A stretch of DNA of 8,552 nucleotides from Acidimicrobiaceae bacterium (GCA_030838245.1 JAUTXB010000177.1:1-8552); one strand, 5' to 3'. Shown: positions 1-6,120, numbered from the stretch's first letter. Numbers and translations are program-made. The notes: a model not told the origin generated them from the letters alone.

Positions 1-118
1 GCCGTTACCTGTCCCGGTCGCGTTCGGGGGTCGTCGCCCCTTCCGATCGCTCCCGATTCACACCGGGCTCACAGGTTTCCGTGTGCTGATCGGAAGATTG
101 CGTCACCACAATCGCTGG

Positions 119-1324
119 ATGGCCATCGCCGAAACCGTCAACCCGGCCGTGGCAGGAACCTCTCGACCGCCCGACGTGGAGATCGTGCTCCCCGTCTACA
201 ACGAGGAGGTCGTGCTCGAAGCCAGTGTTCGTACGCTCCGGGCTTACCTGGACAAGCAATTCCCGTTCACCGCCCTCATCTCTATCGCTGACAATGCCAG
301 TACCGACAACACGTGGCCGATCGCATCGACACTGGCAGCGACGATGCCGGGCGTCCGAGCCTTTCGGCTGGGGGACAAGGGGAGAGGCAGGGCCCTCCGG
401 GCCGTGTGGACGCTCAGCCAGGCTCAGGTGGTCGCCTACATGGATGTCGACCTGGCCACCGATCTCGACGCCCTGTTGCCGCTGGTCGCTCCGCTGTTGT
501 CGGGACACAGCGACTTGGCCATCGGCACGCGGCTGGCTCCCGGTGCCCGCGTCGTTCGGGGCACCAAGCGAGAGCTCATCTCCCGCTCTTACAACGTGCT
601 CATCCGGGCGCTGCTTCGCAACCGGTTCACCGACGCCCAGTGCGGCTTCAAGGCGGCTCGGGCCGAGGTGGCACGCGACTTGCTCCCGCTGGTCAGCAAC
701 CAGGAATGGTTCTTCGACACGGAGCTCTTGGTGCGGGCAGAGCGCAGCGGCATGCGCATCCACGAAGTCCCCGTCGACTGGGTCGACGACCTCGACTCCC
801 GGGTGGACGTCTTCCACACCGCCCTCGAAGACCTGCGAGGGATCTGCCGGCTTCTCTACGAGTTCGTTGCCGCCCGGGGGCGGGACCGTGCACCGTCGGT
901 GCCCGGTCACCCGATGGACGGAACCCATCTGGCCCGATTCGCCGGCATCGGCGTCATCAGCACCGTGGTCGACCTGGGGCTCTTCCTCCTCTTGCGGCCG
1001 GCACTGGGCACGTTGGGTGCCAATGCCGTGGCCCTCGCCCTCTGCAGCATCGCCAACCTGGTCGCCAACCGACGGATCACCTTCTCCGACCGGGCCCCGT
1101 TCCCTCGGCGCGACCAGTTGCTCGGCGGGCTGGCCGTCTTCGCCACCAGCCTGACCCTCACCACGGTGGCGCTCCTGGCCGTAGCCGGGATCGGGGCCTC
1201 ATCGGTCACCTCCGACCTCGTGGCCATCGTGGTGGCCAACGGCGCCGCCGCTCTGGTCCGCTTCCTCCTCTTGCGGGCCTGGGTCTTTCGCAAGCACCGC
1301 CATCCCCACAATCCGACCCTCTGA
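119..1324 (+). CDS. Family 2 glycosyltransferase fused to GtrA-like membrane domain
   Basis: This is predicted to be a membrane-associated glycosyltransferase that moves a sugar from a nucleotide sugar to a polyprenyl-phosphate carrier, with a fused GtrA-type domain that may help flip or present the lipid-linked sugar. Residues about 19-240 are GT-A fold: IVLPVYNEE (22-30), ADNASTDNT (57-65), the metal-binding DVD (109-111), an IGTR segment (135-138), TDAQCGFK (171-178), then EWFFDTELL. This resembles the dolichol-phosphate sugar synthase branch. From about residue 268 to 395 there are four hydrophobic segments with the GtrA hallmarks ARFAGIGVISTVVDL, NLVANRRITF and a terminal RAWVFRKH. An in-frame GTG at 83 is an alternative start, and the frame stays open to the left edge. 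ATG 119 is preferred because the GT2 fold begins just after it; neither start has a clear ribosome site. The gene is convergent with the ferric-reductase-like gene. Acceptor and sugar cannot be told from sequence. Confidence 0.9.
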   Translation: MAIAETVNPAVAGTSRPPDVEIVLPVYNEEVVLEASVRTLRAYLDKQFPFTALISIADNASTDNTWPIASTLAATMPGVRAFRLGDKGRGRALRAVWTLSQAQVVAYMDVDLATDLDALLPLVAPLLSGHSDLAIGTRLAPGARVVRGTKRELISRSYNVLIRALLRNRFTDAQCGFKAARAEVARDLLPLVSNQEWFFDTELLVRAERSGMRIHEVPVDWVDDLDSRVDVFHTALEDLRGICRLLYEFVAARGRDRAPSVPGHPMDGTHLARFAGIGVISTVVDLGLFLLLRPALGTLGANAVALALCSIANLVANRRITFSDRAPFPRRDQLLGGLAVFATSLTLTTVALLAVAGIGASSVTSDLVAIVVANGAAALVRFLLLRAWVFRKHRHPHNPTL

Positions 1325-1382
1325 GGTCAGGCGAAACGCGGGGGTTGGACGGACACTGCGGCTGGCGTCCCTCCCGACCTGT

Positions 1383-1438
1383 GCGTCGGGTCACAGTCCC
1401 TCAATCAGACGCGTCGGGTCACAGTCCCTCAATCAGAC
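1383..1438. repeat. 28-bp perfect tandem duplication over a gene 3' end
   Basis: Two identical 28-base units lie head to tail (1383-1410 and 1411-1438), beginning GCGTCGGGTC and ending CAATCAGAC. On the minus strand the first-read copy encodes the last residues (LIEGL) and the TGA stop (1421-1419) of the ferric-reductase-like gene. The second copy repeats that stop at 1393-1391 in a different frame, since 28 is not a multiple of three. The duplication lies in the gap between two convergent genes. Confidence 0.95.
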
Positions 1439-2012
1439 AGGGAAGTCGGGAGCGCGTTGACGACACCGATCTGGATGCGGCCGGCCGCACCCGCCACACC
1501 AGCGCAGCCAGCACCATGGCCACGCAGCTCACGCCGATGCCGAGGGCCCATTCGGATCCGATGTCGGATCCCGATCCCAGTGCGTGCACGAGGGCCAGCG
1601 GCCACATCAGCCAGGTAGTCCAGTGGACCAGCCGCCAGGTGCGGTGACTGAGGTGCCTGCGCAGCAAGCTGGTGGCCATGACCGCGATGAGCAGGTCGAA
1701 CGTTAACGCGCCCATGCCCACCCAGACAGGCCGGTAGGTCGACTGGAACGGGATGATCGCCCCGAACCAGCTGAGCCCGATCCAACCATCGAGGACGGCG
1801 GTGACGATGTGCACTGCGAGGAAGCACACAGCCAGCAGCGACACGGTGCGGTGGAGGCCGGCGGTGACGATGCGGGGCCAGCGGGTGGAACCCCAGCGCT
1901 TCACCCCCACCACGCCCAGCGCAACAGTGACGGAAAGGAGTACCAGGGCAACCAGGCCGCTGCCGCGCATCAGATACCAGACGAACGCAGGGGTCCCTGC
2001 GGTCGCCGTCAC
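1419..2012 (-). CDS. Ferric-reductase-like transmembrane protein, bis-haem type
   Basis: This 197-residue integral membrane protein is predicted to carry electrons across the cytoplasmic membrane through two b-type haems. It has hydrophobic segments at about residues 10-37, 56-75, 97-117, 128-145 and 155-173. Two His pairs stand out: H54/H68 (in LHRTVSLLAVCFLAVH) and H130/H143 (in VHWTTWLMWPLALVH). Their spacings of 14 and 13 residues match the haem-ligand spacings known in the ferric reductase/NADPH oxidase membrane domain. There is no FAD- or NAD(P)H-binding domain, so electrons must come from a partner protein. The GTG start at 2012 overlaps the stop of the apbE-like gene as GTGA, with a purine-rich GGCGGTGCTGG upstream, which indicates translational coupling. 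A longer in-frame start (ATG 2057) would overlap apbE by 49 bases and adds an unconvincing Arg-rich leader. The family call is firm; the physiological acceptor is unknown. Confidence 0.88.
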   Translation of the reverse strand: MTATAGTPAFVWYLMRGSGLVALVLLSVTVALGVVGVKRWGSTRWPRIVTAGLHRTVSLLAVCFLAVHIVTAVLDGWIGLSWFGAIIPFQSTYRPVWVGMGALTFDLLIAVMATSLLRRHLSHRTWRLVHWTTWLMWPLALVHALGSGSDIGSEWALGIGVSCVAMVLAALVWRVRPAASRSVSSTRSRLPCLIEGL

Positions 2013-2962
2013 GATGCCGGCGCGCCAGCACCGCCGGGGTCGCGCTCGACCGGCCATCCCCCCACGCTGACCAGGGATCCCTGGGTCGACACCAGGCGGG
2101 CAGCGAAGCCGCGCTCGGTGAGCCACTGCGGGGCCCTCGTGCCCAGGATCACCGACGCGGTCGAGGCGATGTTGGCCTCCAGGCAACTGGTGCCGGACAC
2201 GGACACCGTGCGCCAACACGTGTCGGCCGGCCCACCGGTGACCGGGTCGATGAGGTGATGCATGGTCCGACCGCCCCGGGACCATCGCCGGGAAGCGGTG
2301 CCCGATGTGGCCAAGCCCCCATGGCGAATGGCCACGGTGGCGCCGGGCTCGTCGGCCGGAGCGTCGTGTCGGTCGGCGATGCGGACTACCCACCCCTCCT
2401 CAGGAGGAGGTCCGGCCACGGCCAGATCGCCCCCGAGGTTGACCAGGACGCCGGTCCGGGTGGCGGCGGCAGCGGCCTGCGCGCTCCGATCGGCGCAGCC
2501 GGCCTTGGCCGTGGCTCCCAGGTCGACACGGACGCCCGGCGGAAGCGTGACCGACCTTCGGCTTCGGTCGAGCCGCACGCGGCGCCACCCGGGGACTCGC
2601 TGGTAGCGGACCCCGAGCGGGGGTCCGTCGGGTGCCACGTCGGAGAAGTCACGGTCATAGCCGCACAGCTCGAGCGCGTGGCCCACGGTGGGATCGACGA
2701 TCCCCTCGGTCAGTTGTGCGGCCTCGAGCGCTTCCTCCATGGCCACGAAGAAGGGCCAGGACACCTCGACGGGCCGGCCCGATGAGGCATTGAGCCGACT
2801 GAGTTCGCTGTCGTCCCGGAACCGGCTGGCTGATGCGTCGAGCGCGGCAACACGGTCCCGGACCAGCTCGGTGGCCAGCTCGAGGGCAGCGGGCTCGTCC
2901 ACCACGACTTCGATCGTGGTCCCGATCGCCTCGAACGTCGTACGCCGCTCCCCCGGGCTCAC
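2009..2962 (-). CDS. apbE: ApbE-family FAD:protein FMN transferase
   Basis: The 317-residue product is predicted to transfer FMN from FAD to a Thr or Ser side chain of a redox partner protein, a Mg-dependent reaction. Family motifs appear in order: AIGTT (12-16), the SRFRDDSELSRLN stretch (46-58), IVDPTVGHALELCGYD (88-103), VDLGATAKAGCADR (146-159), VNLGGDLAV (174-182), the HHLIDPVTGGP block (235-245) and EANIAST (262-268), the last near the metal site. The length is normal for the family. There is no signal peptide or lipobox, unlike many Gram-negative ApbE lipoproteins, so this enzyme probably acts in the cytoplasm. The GTG start at 2962 overlaps the stop of the upstream Ser/Thr-rich gene as GTGA, and its own TGA overlaps the GTG of the ferric-reductase-like gene in the same way, so all three are probably coupled. 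The open frame continues upstream to 3979, but that part is antisense to the SDR gene and shows no ApbE similarity. The usual FMN_bind-domain substrate is not encoded nearby. Confidence 0.92.
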   Translation of the reverse strand: MSPGERRTTFEAIGTTIEVVVDEPAALELATELVRDRVAALDASASRFRDDSELSRLNASSGRPVEVSWPFFVAMEEALEAAQLTEGIVDPTVGHALELCGYDRDFSDVAPDGPPLGVRYQRVPGWRRVRLDRSRRSVTLPPGVRVDLGATAKAGCADRSAQAAAAATRTGVLVNLGGDLAVAGPPPEEGWVVRIADRHDAPADEPGATVAIRHGGLATSGTASRRWSRGGRTMHHLIDPVTGGPADTCWRTVSVSGTSCLEANIASTASVILGTRAPQWLTERGFAARLVSTQGSLVSVGGWPVERDPGGAGAPAS

Positions 2963-3294
2963 GACGCACCCGATGTGGCCACGCTCGGGGACGACGAGGA
3001 GGTGGGCGCGCTGACCCCGGAAGAAACCGAGCTCTTTGAAGTGCTCGACCCGGTTCCCGAGGTGGGCGTGGACGTCGACTGGGCCTGACTGGACGACTGG
3101 GATACCTGGGTAGCCGACGGCGTCGCCGCCTGCGACGAGCCCGAGGCGGCCAAGAAGGCGGTCCCCCCGGTCAGGGCCATGGCCACGCCGGCGATACCAG
3201 CGGTTATCCGTCTGACCCGACGCCGAGCAAGCTGCCGGCGGCTGACCGCCTCCCTCGCACTTGGAAGGGCTTTGTGACCGGGGTTCGCCATCAT
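2959..3294 (-). CDS. Ser/Thr-rich secreted or membrane-anchored small protein
   Basis: This is a 111-residue protein of unknown function. It has a very basic N-terminus (RRQLARRRVRRI, 19-30), one hydrophobic segment (about 30-50, TAGIAGVAMALTGGTAFLAA) acting as signal peptide or membrane anchor, and a low-complexity tail. In residues 52-111, 34 of 60 residues are Ser or Thr, with Gln, Ala, Gly and Pro and no acidic or aromatic residue. Such a tail would be extracytoplasmic and flexible, and could be a linker or a modified stalk. The gene is first in the operon, its stop sharing GTGA with the start of apbE. The start is uncertain: ATGs at 3294 and 3291 are closest to the basic stretch, while GTGs at 3303, 3300 and 3312 are also in frame, and an AAAGG at 3320-3316 fits GTG 3303 best. 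It occupies the place where a flavinylated FMN-binding protein is often found, but that domain is absent. Confidence 0.65.
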   Translation of the reverse strand: MMANPGHKALPSAREAVSRRQLARRRVRRITAGIAGVAMALTGGTAFLAASGSSQAATPSATQVSQSSSQAQSTSTPTSGTGSSTSKSSVSSGVSAPTSSSSPSVATSGAS

Positions 3295-3623
3295 GGACAC
3301 CACAGTGCCCACTTACCTTTGGTGCACCCTGAGGCGCTGGTGTGTGGCACCTGTGAATGGAAGAACCATCGAGCTGGCCTGCAATTACCTCCGCAGCTGG
3401 CCTGCAACTATCTCGACCGTCTGGGCGATGAGCGGGGCCGATGTCATAGAACCCCGACCTCCTGGACGCCCCGGAGAGCGGGGACAACGGCCCTCTGGCC
3501 ACCGCAGGGAGCGGCGGAGCCGTCGATGTTGTGCCAACCTCAAGCGGTGGTGTCCGGCGAGGTGGCCATCGGTCGCATCGTTGTCGTGGACGACGTCCTT
3601 TACCTGCGAGCCGAGGAGAGCCT
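3295..3623. other. Divergent intergenic region between redox operon and SDR gene
   Basis: This gap of about 330 bases separates the leftward redox operon from the rightward SDR gene and so should carry both promoters. It holds a 23-bp imperfect tandem repeat (3372-3417). Its right end has the SDR ribosome site GAGGAG (3613-3618). I could not assign convincing -35/-10 boxes. An in-frame stretch from ATG 3526 ends in a TGA that overlaps the SDR start; it is discussed as a possible small ORF but not called as a gene. Confidence 0.6.
3372..3417. repeat. 23-bp imperfect tandem repeat upstream of redox operon
   Basis: Two adjacent 23-base units (3372-3394, 3395-3417) match at 19 of 23 positions. 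The first 13 bases (AGCTGGCCTGCAA) are identical, and the differences fall at unit positions 14, 17, 21 and 22. They lie about 80-125 bases upstream of the redox operon start and about 210-250 upstream of the SDR gene. A perfectly kept core with a drifted tail could mean a repeated regulator site, or simply a partly decayed duplication. Confidence 0.8.
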
Positions 3624-4487
3624 GTGAGCAAGATGGTGACCAAGGACGGGGCCACGCCGGTGGCCCTGGTGACCGGGGCCAGTCGGGGAATCGGGCGCTG
3701 CGGTGCGTTGGCCCTGGCCCGAGCGGGTTGTGACGTGGTGATCACGGCCCGGACGGTGCGAGAAGGTGAGGGGCGGAGCGAGCCGTCCTCCTCGGCTTCT
3801 CCCACCGAGGAACTTCCCATTCCGGGGAGCCTGGAGACAACAGCCAGCGAGATCGAAGCGCTCGGGGTCAGGTGCCTGCCCATCCGGATGGATCTCATGG
3901 ACCGCCAATCGGTACGCGACGTCGCCTCGGAGACGCTGGAAATGTGGGGCCGGGTCGACGTGCTGTTCAACAACGCCATCTACCAGGGCCCGGGGCCGAT
4001 GGACCGGATCCTGGACTTGCCGCTCGAGCTGGCCGAGCGGTGTCTCGTCGGGGACTACCTCCACCCGCTGCTGCTCATCCAGCTGGTTCTCCCTCAGATG
4101 CTCGAGCGAGGCGAGGGCCGGATCGTGAACATGTTGTCCGAGGCCTCGTTCGTGACGCCGCCTGCCCCAGCCGGCGAGGGTGGGTGGGGGGTGGCCTATG
4201 CCGCGGCCAAGGCCGCCTTCCACCGCGTGACCGACGTGTGCCACGTCGAATTCTTCGAAGAGGGGGTCTGGTCGTTCAGCATCGCACCCGGTCTGACCCT
4301 CACCGAGTCCATGAAGGCGGCCGGCACGAACATCGTGCTCGAGGCGGCCGGATTCGTGCCGGCACCACCGGAGATCGCCGGCGCGGCGGCCGGATGGCTC
4401 GGCACCTCGCCGGAAGCGGCGGCATACTCGGGGCAGATGGTGTCGTCCCGGTCCCTGTGCCGAGAGCGCAACTTGGTCCCCGATTGA
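3624..4487 (+). CDS. Short-chain dehydrogenase/reductase (SDR) family oxidoreductase
   Basis: The 287-residue product is predicted to be an NAD(P)-dependent oxidoreductase of the classical SDR fold. Seen in sequence: the cofactor-binding TGASRGIG (17-24), a D90-L91 pair in the adenine-ring region, NNA (116-118), IVNMLSEAS (167-175) holding the candidate catalytic Ser, the active-site Y192-AAA-K196, and IAPGLTLTESM after the catalytic helix. There is an insertion of about 20 residues after the second beta strand (about 46-70, Glu/Ser/Pro-rich), and another PPAPAGEGG insert lies just before the catalytic Tyr. The GTG start at 3624 follows GAGGAG with a 5-base spacer; the in-frame upstream codons lack SDR similarity. 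It is convergent with the first crotonase gene, only 37 bases away, and no strong terminator is visible between them. The substrate is not predictable; the neighbours suggest a hydroxyacyl, steroid or alcohol intermediate. Confidence 0.92.
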   Translation: MSKMVTKDGATPVALVTGASRGIGRCGALALARAGCDVVITARTVREGEGRSEPSSSASPTEELPIPGSLETTASEIEALGVRCLPIRMDLMDRQSVRDVASETLEMWGRVDVLFNNAIYQGPGPMDRILDLPLELAERCLVGDYLHPLLLIQLVLPQMLERGEGRIVNMLSEASFVTPPAPAGEGGWGVAYAAAKAAFHRVTDVCHVEFFEEGVWSFSIAPGLTLTESMKAAGTNIVLEAAGFVPAPPEIAGAAAGWLGTSPEAAAYSGQMVSSRSLCRERNLVPD

Positions 4488-4524
4488 TGGGCAGGGTGAG
4501 TTAGGGCCCCGTGAGTGAGGACGG

Positions 4525-5304
4525 TCACCGCCCGACGAAGCGCGGCGTCCTCCTGTCGGCGGTGGCGGCGAGACCTTCGGTGAAGTCGAGGGTCTGGCGC
4601 AGCCGTTCCTGCTCGGCGTCCTCTCGGACGGTGGCCTCTCGGACCTGGGCGGCGAGGTCGCCGCGCAAGGTCTCGCGTATCGCCCGCACGGCCAACGGCG
4701 CGGCCCGGGCGATCTCTGCGGCGATCGCCTGGCTCTCGGCCCGGATGAGCTCGGGCTCGGTCAGGCGGTCACAGAGGCCGATGGCCAGCGCTTCGTCGCC
4801 CGACACCCGGCGCCCCGTGTAGAGCATCGATTGGGCGTGCTGGGTCCCGACGATCCGAGGGAGGGTGACGGTGAGGCCGAATCCGTGATGGAAGCCGAGC
4901 AGGGAGAAATTGGCGACGAACCGGCTCGTCGGCGACGCCACCCTGAAGTCGGCCGCACAGGCCAGCCCCAGTCCCCCGCCAATGGCTGCTCCCTGAACGG
5001 CGGCGACGATGGGGAGGCGCCCGCTGAAGATCCTCACCGCCTGGCGGTAGAGGTCGTTGCCCTGACCGGGCTCGAGCAGCTGAGCCTCGCCGGCCCCACC
5101 CAGATTGGCCCCGGCACAGAAATGCCTGCCCTCCGAGCACAGCACGATGGCCCGGCATGCTTCATCGTCGTCCAGACGGGCAATGACATCGGCTAGGGCG
5201 GTGATGAGCCCGGTGTCGAAGTAATTGTTGGGCGGCCTGCGAATCTCGACGGTGGCGACGTAGGCGTCATCGATCGAAACGGCGATCTCGTCCGGGTTGT
5301 TCAT
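4525..5304 (-). CDS. Enoyl-CoA hydratase/isomerase (crotonase) family protein, atypical active site
   Basis: This 259-residue protein has the crotonase fold and should bind a CoA thioester. Visible hallmarks are HFCAGANL (61-68, first oxyanion-hole loop), QGAAIGGGLGLACAADFRVA (104-123, second oxyanion loop) and LPRIVG (148-153). The length is typical of a single-domain crotonase. Aligned to classical enoyl-CoA hydratase, the two catalytic glutamates are absent: the first position is G113 and the second S134, followed by an unusual FHHGFGLTVTLP stretch (138-149). It may therefore be an isomerase, another crotonase activity or a non-catalytic acyl-CoA binder rather than a hydratase. ATG 5304 is chosen because GGGGAG precedes it by 5 bases; the open frame continues to 5427 without family similarity. 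It is divergent from the thioesterase gene, with which it may share control. Confidence 0.9.
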   Translation of the reverse strand: MNNPDEIAVSIDDAYVATVEIRRPPNNYFDTGLITALADVIARLDDDEACRAIVLCSEGRHFCAGANLGGAGEAQLLEPGQGNDLYRQAVRIFSGRLPIVAAVQGAAIGGGLGLACAADFRVASPTSRFVANFSLLGFHHGFGLTVTLPRIVGTQHAQSMLYTGRRVSGDEALAIGLCDRLTEPELIRAESQAIAAEIARAAPLAVRAIRETLRGDLAAQVREATVREDAEQERLRQTLDFTEGLAATADRRTPRFVGR

Positions 5305-5330
5305 CGGTTCTCCCCGTTGTCTATGGTCAC

Positions 5331-5390
5331 TGCGACCGATGATGGCATCCCCGAGCGAGGTGCGACCGATGATTTCCTCCGAAGCGATAC
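5331..5390. repeat. Decayed 30-bp direct repeat between crotonase and thioesterase genes
   Basis: The 13-mer TGCGACCGATGAT occurs at 5331-5343 and again at 5361-5373, exactly 30 bases apart. The remaining halves of the units are only loosely alike (CCGAGCGA against CCGAAGCGA). The pair sits in the 134-base divergent gap between the crotonase and thioesterase genes, 27-69 bases upstream of the crotonase start. Three helical turns between identical cores fits paired binding sites of one regulator, but an old tandem duplication is equally possible. Confidence 0.7.
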
Positions 5391-5438
5391 CGGCGTGGGG
5401 CGGGTTGGGCACATGAGACTCGATCAACCGGCACCGAG

Positions 5439-6086
5439 ATGACGGTCAGTTCCGGCGATGCGGCCACGGAGTCCTACCTTCGCTCATTGGCGGTGGCCGC
5501 CGACCCTCCCGATGGCGCCCGGGCTGCGGTACGACTGTCGGCCGCGTTGCGGCGCCTGGTCGACACGGCCACCGGGAGCGATGCCGGTGACGAACTGCTC
5601 GATCAGGTGGCCGCCGAGGTCGAGCGCCTGATCCCCCTACTGAGTCCCCATTCCGAGGAGAGCCGGTATCCCCAGAGCGAGCGACTCGGGGGCCCCGAGG
5701 GAATGATGATCAGCCATCCGATCATCGGGCCGATCAACCCGTTCGCCCCCCGGGTCATCATGACCCCGTCCGGCGACGAGCTGGTGGGATCGGTGACGTA
5801 CGGCGCGGCCTACGAGGGCCCGCCCGGCTTCGTCCACGGCGGTCATATCTCGTCGGGTTTCGATGCCATCTTGGCCATGACGGCGGGGGTACACGGTCGA
5901 GGCGGCGTGACGAAGTGGCTCCATGTCGACTTCCTGAAGCCCACGCCACTCCACGCCGAGGTGACCTACGTGGGGACCATCGACGAGCGGCGTGAGCGAT
6001 CGACCACCGTTCGTGCCGAGCTCCGGGCGGGCGATGTGGTCTGCGCCCGTGGTGCCAGCGAGCAGGTGATGAGGCGGCGCGGCTGA
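5439..6086 (+). CDS. PaaI/4HBT-type hotdog-fold thioesterase
   Basis: The 215-residue product is predicted to hydrolyse an acyl-CoA thioester. The hotdog domain occupies about residues 90-213: the core signature GPPGFVHGGHISSGFDAIL (127-145) has the HGG (133-135) at the start of the central helix and D142 placed for catalysis, followed by a VDFLKPTPLHAEVTYVG strand pair. Residues 1-85 are an Ala/Arg/Glu-rich helical extension that is common in actinobacterial members. ATG 5439 is the first start; only a weak GAG lies close before it. It is divergent from the crotonase gene, which suggests work on the same class of CoA esters, perhaps removing stalled intermediates. The stop codon lies inside the first unit of a 16-bp triple tandem repeat. 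The exact substrate is unknown. Confidence 0.88.
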   Translation: MTVSSGDAATESYLRSLAVAADPPDGARAAVRLSAALRRLVDTATGSDAGDELLDQVAAEVERLIPLLSPHSEESRYPQSERLGGPEGMMISHPIIGPINPFAPRVIMTPSGDELVGSVTYGAAYEGPPGFVHGGHISSGFDAILAMTAGVHGRGGVTKWLHVDFLKPTPLHAEVTYVGTIDERRERSTTVRAELRAGDVVCARGASEQVMRRRG

Positions 6087-6120
6087 CCGGCGGCGCGGCT
6101 GACCGGCGGCGCGGCTGACC
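6073..6120. repeat. 16-bp tandem repeat, three perfect copies, over the thioesterase stop
   Basis: Three identical copies of GGCGGCGCGGCTGACC lie head to tail (6073-6088, 6089-6104, 6105-6120). The first copy carries the thioesterase stop TGA (6084-6086). Because 16 leaves a remainder of one on division by three, the copied TGAs (6100-6102 and 6116-6118) fall in the other two frames, so the array is a stop in every forward frame. It lies between convergent genes. Confidence 0.97.

Noticed and set aside
1324..1380. Terminator hairpin after the GT2-GtrA gene
   Set aside because: AGGTC/GACCT and GGACG/CGTCC can pair, but the stems are short, the loops large and there is no T-run.
313..1647. Long open frames overlapping the GT2-GtrA gene on both strands
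   Set aside because: Their translations are Arg/Pro/Ser-rich shadow sequence of GC-rich DNA, while the GT2-GtrA frame has clear motifs throughout.
2963..3979. N-terminal extension of the ApbE reading frame, open to 3979
   Set aside because: It is antisense to the SDR gene and crosses the Ser/Thr-rich gene and an intergenic gap. It has no ApbE similarity, and GTG 2962 gives a complete enzyme with a coupled start.
4488..4524. Terminator between the convergent SDR and crotonase genes
   Set aside because: Only 37 bases, with a repeated GTGAGT but no credible stem-loop.
5305..5427. Upstream extension of the first crotonase to an ATG at 5427
   Set aside because: The added 41 residues contain only a repeat-derived IIGR duplication and no crotonase sequence; ATG 5304 has a good ribosome site.
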